Assembly: GCF_000972385.1 (NCBI RefSeq)
Contig: NZ_JXTE01000012.1
Location: forward strand, 82,519 to 146,518
Origin: Streptomyces sp. WM6386
GTDB taxonomy: Bacteria; Actinomycetota; Actinomycetes; Streptomycetales; Streptomycetaceae
Direction: 5' to 3'
DNA length: 64,000 bases
Position 1 is the stretch's first letter. Each line of letters opens with the position of its first letter. Under the pieces are notes generated by a model, which did not search any database, was not told the origin of the DNA, and worked only from the letters and a program-made list of their open reading frames with translations. Positions 1 through 10,000 of this stretch are shown here, piece after piece. The position numbers were made by a program, and so were the translations under genes.

Positions 1-186
1 AGGTGTCCGACGCCGCCGCTGGTGGCCTCCGGAGTCGTGGGGGCGCTCCTGCTGATCGGCGCGGACCTCGTCGCGCGCACGGCGCTGCCGGTCTCGCTCC
101 CGGTCGGTGTGGTCACCGCCGCGATCGGCGGGCCCTTCCTCGTGTATCTGCTGGTGCGGGCGAACCTCCGACAGGGTTCGCAGTAA
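1..186 (+). CDS. cchD: Ferric-siderophore ABC permease, C-terminal end (partial)
   Basis: Only the last 61 residues are in the window, reading in frame 1 to a TAA at 184-186. The fragment holds two hydrophobic stretches and the typical FecCD-family ending ([18 protein letters not shown], then a short basic tail). Such permeases form the membrane channel for ferric-siderophore import. The stop lies only a few bases before the ATPase gene, as in a binding-protein-dependent uptake operon. The symbol is inferred from gene order in the coelichelin locus of S. coelicolor. Confidence 0.85.
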   Translation, partial: RCPTPPLVASGVVGALLLIGADLVARTALPVSLPVGVVTAAIGGPFLVYLLVRANLRQGSQ

Positions 187-192
187 AGCTCT

Positions 193-1077
193 ATGGACAG
201 AAGGACAGGGGGCCTTGTGGTCACTCAGCACATCACCGAGATCAAGTCGGCGGTCGAGGACACCGCACGGCTGGCCGCGCGCGGCATCACGGTCGGTTAC
301 GGGAGCCGGACGGTCATCGAGGATCTCGACGTGGCGATCCCGCCCGGGGTGATCACGACGATCATCGGGCCCAACGGCTGCGGGAAGTCGACCCTGTTGC
401 GAACGCTGTCGCGCCTGCTCAGGCCGGCCGGCGGGACGGTCGTCCTGGACGGCGAAGACATCGGCAGGCTCAAGACCCGCGAGGTGGCGAAGAGGCTTGG
501 CATGCTGCCGCAGGCGCCCGTCGCGCCCGACGGGCTGACGGTGTCCGACCTGGTCGCCAGGGGCCGTCATCCGCACCAGAGTTGGCTGAGGCAGTGGTCG
601 TCCGACGACGCCGCGGTGGTGGAGCGCGCGCTGGCCATGACGGCTGTGGCCGACCTGGCCGACCGCCCGGTCGACTCGCTGTCCGGCGGGCAGCGTCAGC
701 GGGTGTGGATCTCGATGACCCTGGCTCAGGGCACCGACCTGCTGCTGCTGGACGAACCGACCACCTACCTGGACCTGGCACACGCGATCGACGTGCTCGA
801 CCTGGTGGACGACCTGCACGAGGGCGGCTGCACCGTGGTCATGGTCCTGCACGACCTCAACCTGGCCACGCGCTACAGCGACAACCTCGTCGTGATGAGA
901 GCCGGCTCAATTCTGGCGCAGGGACACCCGCGTGACGTGATCAGTGCCGAACTGCTGGAAGAGGCCTTCGGGTTGCGGGCCCGGGTGGTCGACGACCCGG
1001 TGAGCGACCGGCCGCTCATCGTGCCGATCGGTCGCACGAACGTCCAGCTGAACCCTCAAGGAAATAAGGGGAGTTAG
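193..1077 (+). CDS. cchE: Ferric-siderophore ABC transporter ATP-binding protein
   Basis: This 294-residue protein is a FecE/FepC-type ATPase that would power siderophore uptake on the cytoplasmic side. Walker A (GPNGCGKST) is at about residues 59-67, the signature LSGGQ at 163-167 and Walker B (LLLLDEP) at 183-189, followed by an H-loop VLHD, so the site looks fully functional. The ATG at 193 has no clear ribosome site. A GTG at 217, just after AAGGACAGGGGG, is an equally good or better start and would remove eight residues. The stop codon lies inside an iron box that precedes the lipoprotein gene. Confidence 0.93.
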   Translation: MDRRTGGLVVTQHITEIKSAVEDTARLAARGITVGYGSRTVIEDLDVAIPPGVITTIIGPNGCGKSTLLRTLSRLLRPAGGTVVLDGEDIGRLKTREVAKRLGMLPQAPVAPDGLTVSDLVARGRHPHQSWLRQWSSDDAAVVERALAMTAVADLADRPVDSLSGGQRQRVWISMTLAQGTDLLLLDEPTTYLDLAHAIDVLDLVDDLHEGGCTVVMVLHDLNLATRYSDNLVVMRAGSILAQGHPRDVISAELLEEAFGLRARVVDDPVSDRPLIVPIGRTNVQLNPQGNKGS

Positions 1078-1092
1078 GCTAGGCTAACCTCA
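1074..1092 (+). promoter_or_regulatory. Iron box (DmdR/IdeR-type operator) upstream of the lipoprotein gene
   Basis: The 19-bp sequence TTAGGCTAGGCTAACCTCA closely matches the actinobacterial iron-box consensus TTAGGTTAGGCTAACCTAA. It overlaps the stop codon of the upstream ATPase gene (TAG at 1075-1077) and lies about 70 bp before the lipoprotein start. This suggests a separate iron-repressed promoter for the lipoprotein and downstream genes. Regulation by a DmdR1-type repressor is inferred from the consensus. Confidence 0.85.
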
Positions 1093-1162
1093 TTCTTGTG
1101 GGTAAGGTTTGCCTGCCCTTAGAACGAGGTGTAGCGGACAGTGCGAAAGCAAGGGATTGCTG

Positions 1163-2224
1163 ATGCTCCTCCATAGAACGACGCTCATGAAGCCCTGGCA
1201 GCGGGTCGCGTCCACCGTGTCCGCCGCAGCCCTCGCTGTCGGGCTCCTCGCGGGATGCGGCTCCGACTCGAAGGACGAGGCCGGCGACGACAACTCGCCC
1301 GCCGCGGCCGCCGCCGGCGCGTTCCCGGTCACGATGGAGCACGCCTTCGGAACCACGAAGATCACCAAGGCTCCGCAGCGGGTCGTCTCCGTCGGCTACA
1401 CGGACGACCAGACCATCCTCGCGTTCGGCATCAAGCCGGTGGGCATGGTCGACCAGTACCCGAACCCGGAGGGGCAGAGTCCCGACATCAACACCCAGTG
1501 GCCCTGGGTGAAGGACAAGTGGGGCGACACCAAGCCCGAGGTCATCATGGAGAACGGTGACTCCGGCCCCAACTACGAGAAGATCGCCGCACTGCGGCCG
1601 GACCTGATCATCGCGGTGTACTCCGAGATCGACCAGGCCGCCTACGACAAGCTCTCCAAGATCGCCCCCACGTTGGGTCGTACGAAGACGGAGAAGGAGC
1701 CGTTCAGCGCGCCCTGGCAGGACAACGCCCTCCACATCGCCAAGGCCCTCGGCAAGGCCGAGGAGGGCGAGAAGATGGTGGCGGACATCCAGGGCAAGCT
1801 CGACGCGGCCAAGAAGGCGCACCCCGAGTTCGGAGACGAGACCGCCGTGGCGCTGTCCTGGTACGAGGACTCGGTGGCGCCGTTCACCTCGACCGACGTG
1901 CGTGGCCGGCTGGTGTCGGGCATCGGCTTCAAGTACCAGACCGAGATCGACAAGGTCGCGGGCGGCAGCTTCTACACCAAGCTCTCGCCCGAGCGCATCG
2001 ACCTGGTCGACGTCGACCGCATCTTCGTCATCAACGACAAGGCGGACACGGACGCGTTGAAGAAGTTCAAGCTCTTCACCAACCTGAAGGCGGTCAAGGA
2101 CGGCAAGGTGTCGTACCTGCTGGACAGTGAGGGGCCGGCCGTCGGCGCCGCCATCTCCCAGGGCACCCTGCCCTCCATGCCTTACGCGATCGACGAGCTG
2201 GTGAAGGCGGCCGAGCAGGGGTGA
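1163..2224 (+). CDS. cchF: Ferric-siderophore-binding lipoprotein
   Basis: This 353-residue protein is a periplasmic-binding-protein-type (FepB/TroA fold) siderophore receptor anchored as a lipoprotein. The start at ATG 1163 is preceded by AAGGG at good spacing. The N-terminus has a basic segment, a hydrophobic core and a lipobox LLAGC with the lipidated Cys at about residue 32. The mature part includes phrases common in this family (PQRVVSVGYTDDQTILAFG and RPDLIIAVYSEID). It follows the ATPase gene and an iron box, and its stop overlaps the next start, so it is probably co-transcribed with the exporter and NRPS genes. A further in-frame ATG lies at 1187. Confidence 0.93.
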   Translation: MLLHRTTLMKPWQRVASTVSAAALAVGLLAGCGSDSKDEAGDDNSPAAAAAGAFPVTMEHAFGTTKITKAPQRVVSVGYTDDQTILAFGIKPVGMVDQYPNPEGQSPDINTQWPWVKDKWGDTKPEVIMENGDSGPNYEKIAALRPDLIIAVYSEIDQAAYDKLSKIAPTLGRTKTEKEPFSAPWQDNALHIAKALGKAEEGEKMVADIQGKLDAAKKAHPEFGDETAVALSWYEDSVAPFTSTDVRGRLVSGIGFKYQTEIDKVAGGSFYTKLSPERIDLVDVDRIFVINDKADTDALKKFKLFTNLKAVKDGKVSYLLDSEGPAVGAAISQGTLPSMPYAIDELVKAAEQG

Positions 2225-4008
2225 GCGTCGCCGCCCCGCGCGTCGCTCCGGCGGCCCTGCGCACCACGACCGGACGCGAGGCCACCCGATGGGTCGTGGC
2301 ACACTGCCGCGAAGTGCCGTGGCTGACCACCGCCACCCTCGTCACCTCAGTGGCCGGGGCGGCGCTCCAGGTGCTCCCGGTGCTGCTGCTCGGCCAGGTG
2401 GTCGACGGGGTCGTCGAGGGGGAATCCCGTTCGGTCCTGGTCCGGATCGGGGTCGTGATGGTGGTCGCCGCGCTGCTCGGCGCGGCGGCCACCGCGGCGT
2501 CGACCTATCTGATCGGACGGCTCGGCGCCGACCTGCTCGCGCAGCTGCGGGAGGGCGCCGTCCGGGCGGTCCTCGGCATGCCGAGCGCACGGATCGAACA
2601 GGTCGGCCGGGGAGATGTGCTGTCCAGGGTCGGGGACGACGTGGCCGTGTTGTCCAAGGGCATCCGGATGGCCGTTCCCACGGTGTTCTCGGCGGGCGTG
2701 CTGGTCGCCATCGCCACGGTCGGCATGTTCGGCCTGGACTGGCGGCTCGGCCTGGCCGGCGCCGGCGCCCTGCCCGCGTACGCGCTCGCCCTGCACTGGT
2801 ATCTGCCCCGGTCCGCCCCGCTCTACCGCAAGCAGCGAGTGGCCCAGGCCGACCGGGCGCAGGCCCTGATCAGCGGTCTGGACGGGCTCGACACGGTCCG
2901 GGCCTACCGCCTCGAAGAGGCCTTCCGCGAGAAGGTCACCCATGAGTCGCGCCGGGTGCGCGACCTCGGCATCGAGGTGTTCCACTTCTTCGGCCGGTTC
3001 GTCGGCCGCGAGAACCGCGCCGAGTTCATCGGACTGGTCCTGATCATCGTCGTGGGGTACGCCCTGCTGGAGGCCGATGCCGCCAGCCTGGGCGAGGTGT
3101 CGGCGGCCCCGCTGCTGTTCCACCGGCTGTTCGTCCCGCTCGGCATGATCATGTTCACCTTCGACGAGGCGCAGAAGTCGGGCGCCAGCCTGACCCGGCT
3201 GGTCGGCGTACTGGGGGAGGACGTGGAGGATCGGCTGGTGGGTGACTCGGCCGTCGCTGCGGCGGACGCCACGTCGTACGCGGTGACGGTGGAAGGGGTG
3301 ACGTTCCGCTATCCCGACAGCGAGGATCCGGTCCTGCGGGACGTCAGCCTGACGATCCCGGCCGGCGGGTCGCTCGCCCTGGTCGGGGCGACCGGCGCGG
3401 GCAAGACGACGCTGGCCGCGCTGATCGCGGGCATCGGGACCCCGCAGGCCGGAACGGTGCGCATCGGATCGACCGAACTCGCCGGCCTGGACGAGGCCGG
3501 GGCGCGGGCCCTGGTGAGCATCCTGACCCAGGAGACCCATGTGTTCTCCGGTCCGCTCGCCGACGATCTGCGGCTGGCCGCGCCGGGGGCGACCGACGCC
3601 GAGCTGCTGGACGCGCTGCGCACGGTCGGTGCCGACCGCTGGGCCGAATCCCTGCCCGACGGACTCAAGACCCCTGTCGGCGAAGGCGGGGAGCGACTGG
3701 ATGTCACCAAGGTCGCCCAGCTCGCCCTGGCCCGGCTGGTGTTGGGCCGGACGCCGGTGGTGGTGCTCGACGAGTCCACCGCGGAGGCGGGCAGCGAGGG
3801 CGCGGCCGAACTGGAACGGGCCGTGCTGGCCGCGTGCGCGGGCCGGACCACGCTGTTCGTGGCCCACCGGCTCACCCAGGCGATGGCGGCGGACCGGATC
3901 GCCGTACTGGACGCAGGCCGGGTCGTGGAGCAGGGCACCCACGAGGAACTGGTGGCCCTGGACGGCCGGTACGCGCGGCTGTGGCAGGCCTGGCGAGAAG
4001 GCAGTTGA
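2221..4008 (+). CDS. cchG: ABC exporter half-transporter with degenerate signature motif
   Basis: This 595-residue protein has an N-terminal transmembrane domain (about residues 35-320) and a C-terminal nucleotide-binding domain, the layout of a type IV exporter half-molecule. Walker A is intact (GATGAGKTT, 389-397) and so is Walker B (VVVLDE, 513-518). The ABC signature LSGGQ is replaced by RLDVTK at about 492-497. The GTG start overlaps the lipoprotein stop (GTGA), indicating translational coupling. The partner is very likely the half-transporter at 14,972, whose defects are complementary. The expected role is siderophore or precursor export, inferred from its place in the cluster. Confidence 0.9.
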   Translation: MSVAAPRVAPAALRTTTGREATRWVVAHCREVPWLTTATLVTSVAGAALQVLPVLLLGQVVDGVVEGESRSVLVRIGVVMVVAALLGAAATAASTYLIGRLGADLLAQLREGAVRAVLGMPSARIEQVGRGDVLSRVGDDVAVLSKGIRMAVPTVFSAGVLVAIATVGMFGLDWRLGLAGAGALPAYALALHWYLPRSAPLYRKQRVAQADRAQALISGLDGLDTVRAYRLEEAFREKVTHESRRVRDLGIEVFHFFGRFVGRENRAEFIGLVLIIVVGYALLEADAASLGEVSAAPLLFHRLFVPLGMIMFTFDEAQKSGASLTRLVGVLGEDVEDRLVGDSAVAAADATSYAVTVEGVTFRYPDSEDPVLRDVSLTIPAGGSLALVGATGAGKTTLAALIAGIGTPQAGTVRIGSTELAGLDEAGARALVSILTQETHVFSGPLADDLRLAAPGATDAELLDALRTVGADRWAESLPDGLKTPVGEGGERLDVTKVAQLALARLVLGRTPVVVLDESTAEAGSEGAAELERAVLAACAGRTTLFVAHRLTQAMAADRIAVLDAGRVVEQGTHEELVALDGRYARLWQAWREGS

Positions 4009-4098
4009 ACCCGAGCGGGCCGATCGGGCCCGAGTGACCCCGAGCCATCGCGAGCAAGTCTGAAACTCTCGTGCCTTCGAAGGGATGCTGAGTCCTCG

Positions 4099-7000
4099 AT
4101 GACGGAACCGAGCGCAAGCGTCGTACTCCTGTCGCCCGCGCGCCTGGCCGACGTACGCAGGCGAACAGGCGACCACTCCGACCGGACCATCGCCGAAGCA
4201 TGCGCCATCGGGTTGTCGTACTGGGCGACGGGCCACAGCCCCGAAGGCCTCGACCTCACTCCGGGCACGCTCTTCGCCGACGTCCTCGGCTGGGTCGACA
4301 ACGGCGGTACCGGACCCGGCGGTTGGGAGGCCGGCGCGGACGGCCGGACCATCGCCGTCCCGGACGGCGTCGACCTGGCCCAGGCGCAACTCGCCCTGGA
4401 CGACCTCGCCGACTTCCCGGACCGACCCCTCGGCACCATCGGTCCGGCCGGGGTGGCGGAGCGACTCCAGGCGCTGGCTCGTTGGAACGACACCCGGGCC
4501 GAGCGCGAACGCCCCACCCTGGTCGAGATGTTCCGCGCGCAGGCGCGCAGCAGGCCGGACGCCATCGCCGTCGTGGACGAGCACCGATCACTGACCTACC
4601 GTCAGGCTGCCGAACTCTCCAGCCAGTTGGCCCACCACCTGCTCGAACGCGGCCTCACCGAAGAACAGGTCGTCGGCATCTCCCTCCACCGCTCCGCCGA
4701 CATGGTCATCGGGCTGCTCGGCGTCCTCCAAGCGGGCTGCGCCTTCGTGCCGCTCGACCCGCAGTGGCCCGCCGCGCGCCGCGCCGTCGTCATCGAGGAC
4801 GCGCGTGTCGTCGTACAGCTCAACGACTCGGGCGTGAGCGGCCCCGGCGAGCCGGAGGCCGTCGCCGTCGACCTCGGCGACTGGCGCTTCGCCGACCTCC
4901 CCACCGAGGGGACCGGGATCACCGTCCCCGGCGACGCCCTCGCCTACGTCATCTTCACCTCCGGGTCCACCGGGCGGCCCAAGGGCGCGATGATCCGGCA
5001 CGAGGCGATCAGCGAACGCCTGCTGTGGCAGGTGCACGAGATCCTCGGCTTCGGCCACGACGACGCGTCCCTGTTCAAGGCACCGCTGTCCTTCGACATC
5101 TCCATCAACGAGATCTTCCTGCCCCTGGTGTGCGGCGCCCGTCTGGTGGTCCTGCGGCCCGGCGGCGAACGCGACCCGCACCACCTGCTGAGCGTCATCG
5201 CCGAGCAGCGCGTCACCTTCACCTACCTGGTCTCGTCCATGCTGGACGTCCTCCTGGAGATGGCCGGCGACTCCGGCCGCCTGGACAGCCTGCGGCACGT
5301 GTGGTGCGGCGGCGAGGTGCTCACCCCCGAGCTGTACGAGCGGTTCCGCACCAAGCTCGACATCCCCCTCTACCACGGCTACGGCCCCGCCGAGACGACG
5401 ATCGGCGTCTCGCACGTCATCTACCGGGGCGCGGCGGAACGCCTGTCGACGTCCATCGGCAAGGCCAACCCCAACACCCAGCTGTACGTCCTCGACGACG
5501 AACTGCGCCCGGTCCCGGTCGGCGTGGGCGGCGAACTGTACGTCGGCGGCTTCCTGTTGGGGCGCGGGTACGTCAACGCCCCCGACCTGACGGCATCCCG
5601 GTTCGTCGCGAACCCCTTCGCCTCGGACGGGTCCCGGCTCTACCGGACCGGCGACCTCGCCCGCTTCGCCCCGGACGGGTCGCTGGACTTCCTCGGCCGG
5701 GCCGACAACCAGATCAAGATCCGAGGCATGCGGCTGGAGATCGAGGACGTCGAGGTCGGCCTCGCCGAGCACCCCGGCGTACGGCACACGTGCGTCGTCG
5801 CCAAGAAGAACGCCTCGGGCGGCACCTACCTGGTGGGATACGTCATCCCGGCCGCCGGCGGCGAGGAGTTGCGGGCCGACGAGATCAAGGTGTGGGCCAC
5901 CGCGCACATGGTGGAGTACATGGTGCCCGCCCACATCGTCGTGATGCGGGAGTTCCCGCTCACCGCCAACGGCAAGCTCGACCGCAACGCCCTGCCGGAA
6001 CCCGAGATCGGGGCGGGCCTCCTCGTCCCGCCCGCCACCGAGAACGAACGCGTGGTGTGCGAGGTCGTCGCCAAGGTGCTGCGGCTCGACGAGGTCGGCG
6101 CGGACCAGGACTTCTTCCAGCTCGGCGGCGACAGCATCCTGGCGATCTCGCTGCTGAGCGCGCTGCGCGACGCGGGCCTCCATGTCACGGCACGGCAGAT
6201 CTTCACGCACAGCTCGGTGCGGGCGCTGGCGGCGGTCGCGAGCCGGGAGGACGTCTCCACCGTGGACCGCGGTGACGTCCCGACCGGCACCGTCGTGGGC
6301 TCGCCCATCGTGCAGTGGCTCGGCGAGACCACGGACGCGATCGACGGTTTCGTGCAGTCGGTGGTGCTGAACACCCCCGCCGCCCTGGCCCCTGAGACCC
6401 TCGACCAGATCCTGACCGCCCTGATCGGCCACCACGACATGCTGCGCGCCCGGCTCGTACGCGGCGACCGCTGGAACTTCGACATCCCCGAGGCGGGCGA
6501 CATCCCCGCGGCATGGCAGGAGAGCGACCAACCGCTCGACGCGTGCGTCGCTCTCGCCACCGACGGGCTGGACCCCGACAACGGTGTGATGCTGCGGGCC
6601 GTATGGCGCCGTGCGGCCCGCCAGTTGGTCGTGGCCGCCCACCACGTGGTGATCGACGGCGTGTCCTGGCGGGTCCTGATGGAGGACCTGGCCACCGCAT
6701 GGCGGCAGTCCTGCGCTGGCGAGCCCGTCGAACTGCCCCCGGTCGGCACGTCGTTCCGCCGCTGGACGAGGCTGCTGGAACGCGCGGCGTTCGACGCGGA
6801 CAGCTCCTACTACCGGCGGCCGCTGCCCGGCGCGGACGAACCTCTGGGCAGGCGCCCGCTGTCCGGGACCGACACCGTCGTCCGGGAGCGGATCCGGACC
6901 GTCACGGTCGGCCCCGAGGTCACCGCCGCGCTGCTCGGTGAGATCCCCGCGAAGTTCCACGCGGGCGTCAACGACGTGCTGCTGACCGGGCTGGCGGTCA

Positions 7001-10000
7001 CCCTCGCCCGGTGGCGCCGCGACCGTGGGCAGGCCCAGACGTTCGCGCACATAGAACTCGAGGGCCACGGCCGCGAAGGCGGGTTCGTGGCGGGATCGGT
7101 CGGCTTCGAGCCCGAACTGTCGCGCACCGTCGGCTGGTTCACCACCCTGTTCCCGGTGACCGTCGACCCCGGCACGGCACCCGACCTGACCGCGCCCGAG
7201 TATCTGACCGCCGCGCTCAAGGCGGTCAAGGAAGACCTGGCCCGGGTGCCGGACAACGGCGTCTCCTACGGCGCCCTGCGCTATCTCACCCAGGTCGAGT
7301 TCGAGACACCCGCCCCGCAGGTGCTCTTCAACTACCTGGGCCGGTTTGCCGCGGGCGCGGCCGGAGACTGGCAACTCGCCCAGGCCACAGAACAGTTGGG
7401 CGAGAAGCGTGACCCACTGATGCGTCTGCCGCGGGCCCTGGAGTTCAACGCGATCGCCGAACCCGCCCCGGACGGCGGCGGATACGAGCTGGTCACCACC
7501 CTCTCCTGGCCCGAGGGGATGTTCACCGACGACGACATCGCGACAATCGGCGGCTACTTCCGCCAGACCCTGGCCGGGCTGGCGGCGCTCGACGAGGGCG
7601 GCCACTCGCCCAGCGACTTCCCCCTGGTGCCGCTCGCCCAGCCCGACATCGACGCGTTGGACGGCCCGGCACTGCGGGACATCCTGCCGCTGACCCCCTT
7701 GCAGGAGGGCCTGTACTTCCACTCGGTCTTCGACGACGACTCGGCCGGCACCTACGTCGAACAGCAACTCCTCACGCTGGACGGCGAGGTGGACGCGGAC
7801 CGTCTCGCGGCGGCGGCCACCCGGCTGCTCACCCTGTACCCGAACCTGGCCGCCCGGTTCGTGTCCCTCGCCGACGGCCGGGTGGTCTCCGTCCTGGAGA
7901 GCGGTGTCCAGGCGCCGTTCACCACGCTGGACCGCCCCGGCATCACCGACGCCGAGATCCGCGACCTCGCCGAACGGGACCGCAGGGCAGGGTTCGACCT
8001 GGCCACCGGTCCGCTGATGCGGTACACGCTCATCCGCGCGGGAGCCGGTCGCACCGTCCTGGTGCAGACCGTGCACCACATCATCGCCGACGGCTGGTCG
8101 GTGCCGCCGATGCTGCGTGCGCTGCTGGCCGAGTACCACGCACCGGGCACGGTCCACCCGCTGGGCGGTTTCCCCGACTACGTGGGCTGGCTCGCCGGAC
8201 AGGACGCCGACGAGAGCGACCGGGTGTGGCGGGCCGAACTCGCCGACCTGCCGGGCGCCTCGCTGGTCGCGGAGGGGCACACCCCCACCGACCGGTTCGC
8301 CGACATCGCCGTACCGCCGGAAAGCGACGTGGACGCTGCCGCGCGGTCGGCGGGTGTGCCGCTGAGCGTGGCCGTGCACAGCGCCTGGGCGGTGACCCTG
8401 GGCGGCATCCTGCACGGCAGGGACGTGGTCTTCGGGTCCACTGTCTCGGGGCGCGACGCGCAGGTGCCCGGCATCGCGGACATGGTGGGCCTGTTCATCA
8501 ACACGATTCCCGTGCGAGCCCGTTGGACCGGCACCACCACCGCACGCGACCTGCTCGCCTCGGTGCGGGACCACCAGAGCGCCGTCCTGCCGCACCAGCA
8601 CATCTCACTGGCGCGGATCAGCCGCCACACCGGTGCCGGCCCGCTCTTCGACACCCTGGTGGTGTTCGACGTGGCGACCGACGTGGACGCACTGCGGGAC
8701 CCCGGCCACGAACTCGTCGTCACCGGCATCGTGAACGAGGGCGCCCCGCACTACCCGTTGACCCTGGTCGTGGAGCGCACCCCTGACGGCCGCCCGCGCT
8801 TCAACCTCATCCACGACGCCGACCTGCTGCGGGGGACGAGCGCCCAGGAGATCCTGCACACGTTCGCCCGGACCCTCAGCGGCCTGCTCACCCGCCCGGA
8901 CATCCCCGTCGACGACCTCAGGTCCACACCGCCCCGGCACCCGGCGCGCACGGAACCGACCACCCTGGGCGCGCTCTTCGACGCCGCCGCGACCCGTGAC
9001 CCGGCCGCCACCGCGGTCACCCAGTGCGCCCTCGACGGCGGCACCCGTTCCCTGACGTACGGCGAACTGGCCGAGACCAAGGACGACTTGGCCTCGGGTC
9101 TGCGCGCCGCCGGGGTCCGGCCGGGTCGGCGGGTCGCGGTCGCCGTACCGCGCTCCCTGGAGCAGGTCGTCGCCCTGATTGCCATCGTCAGCGCGGGCGG
9201 CGCCTACGTCCCGCTGGACCTCGCCTACCCGGACGAACGGCTGGAGTACATCCTCGCCGACGCCGCTCCCCAGGTCGTCCTCGTGGACCGCGAGCACCGC
9301 GACCGCTTCACCCGGCTCCTGGACCGGGCCGGAGTGGCGGCCCAGGTGCTCGTGCAGGGAGACGAGCTGCCGCGGGCCGCGACCGGCCCCGAGTCCCGCC
9401 CGCACGACCCGGCCTACGTCATCTACACCTCCGGCTCCACCGGCCGGCCCAAGGGCGTCGTCGTCCCGCACTCCAGTGTGGTCACCCTGCTCGCCAACAC
9501 CCGCCCGGCCATGGGCTTCGGACCGCGGGACGTATGGGTCCAGTTCCACTCCTACTCCTTCGACTTCGCGGTCTGGGAACTGTGGGGCGCCCTGGCGCAC
9601 GGCGGTGAGCTGCTGGTGCCGGAGTACGGGCTGACCCGCTCCCCGCTCGACTTCCACCGGCTGGTCCGCGAGCGCGGGGTGACCGTGCTCAACCAGACCC
9701 CGTCGGCGTTCTACCAGTTCATCGAGGCCGACCGGCAGGCCGACGAGCCGGTCACCGCACTGCGCCGGATCATCTTCGGCGGCGAGGCGCTGGACCTCGG
9801 GCGGCTGCGCGGCTGGGTCGAGCGGCACGGCACGGGTACGCCCGAGCTGGTCAACATGTACGGCATCACCGAAACCACCGTGCACGTCACCCACCGGGTG
9901 CTGACCGACGCCGACTTCGGCTCCGGTGACGACGCCGGCCCCATCGGCGGCCCGATCCCCGGACTGGTCACCTATCTGCTCGACGACCGGCTCCGGCCGG

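Noticed and set aside
4588..8601. Very long open frame on the minus strand opposite the NRPS
   Set aside because: It is antisense to the NRPS with Arg/Gly/Val-rich translation and no domain signature; such frames are common in GC-rich DNA. The same applies to other long antisense frames, such as those opposite 8,605-15,600 and 34,357-37,518.
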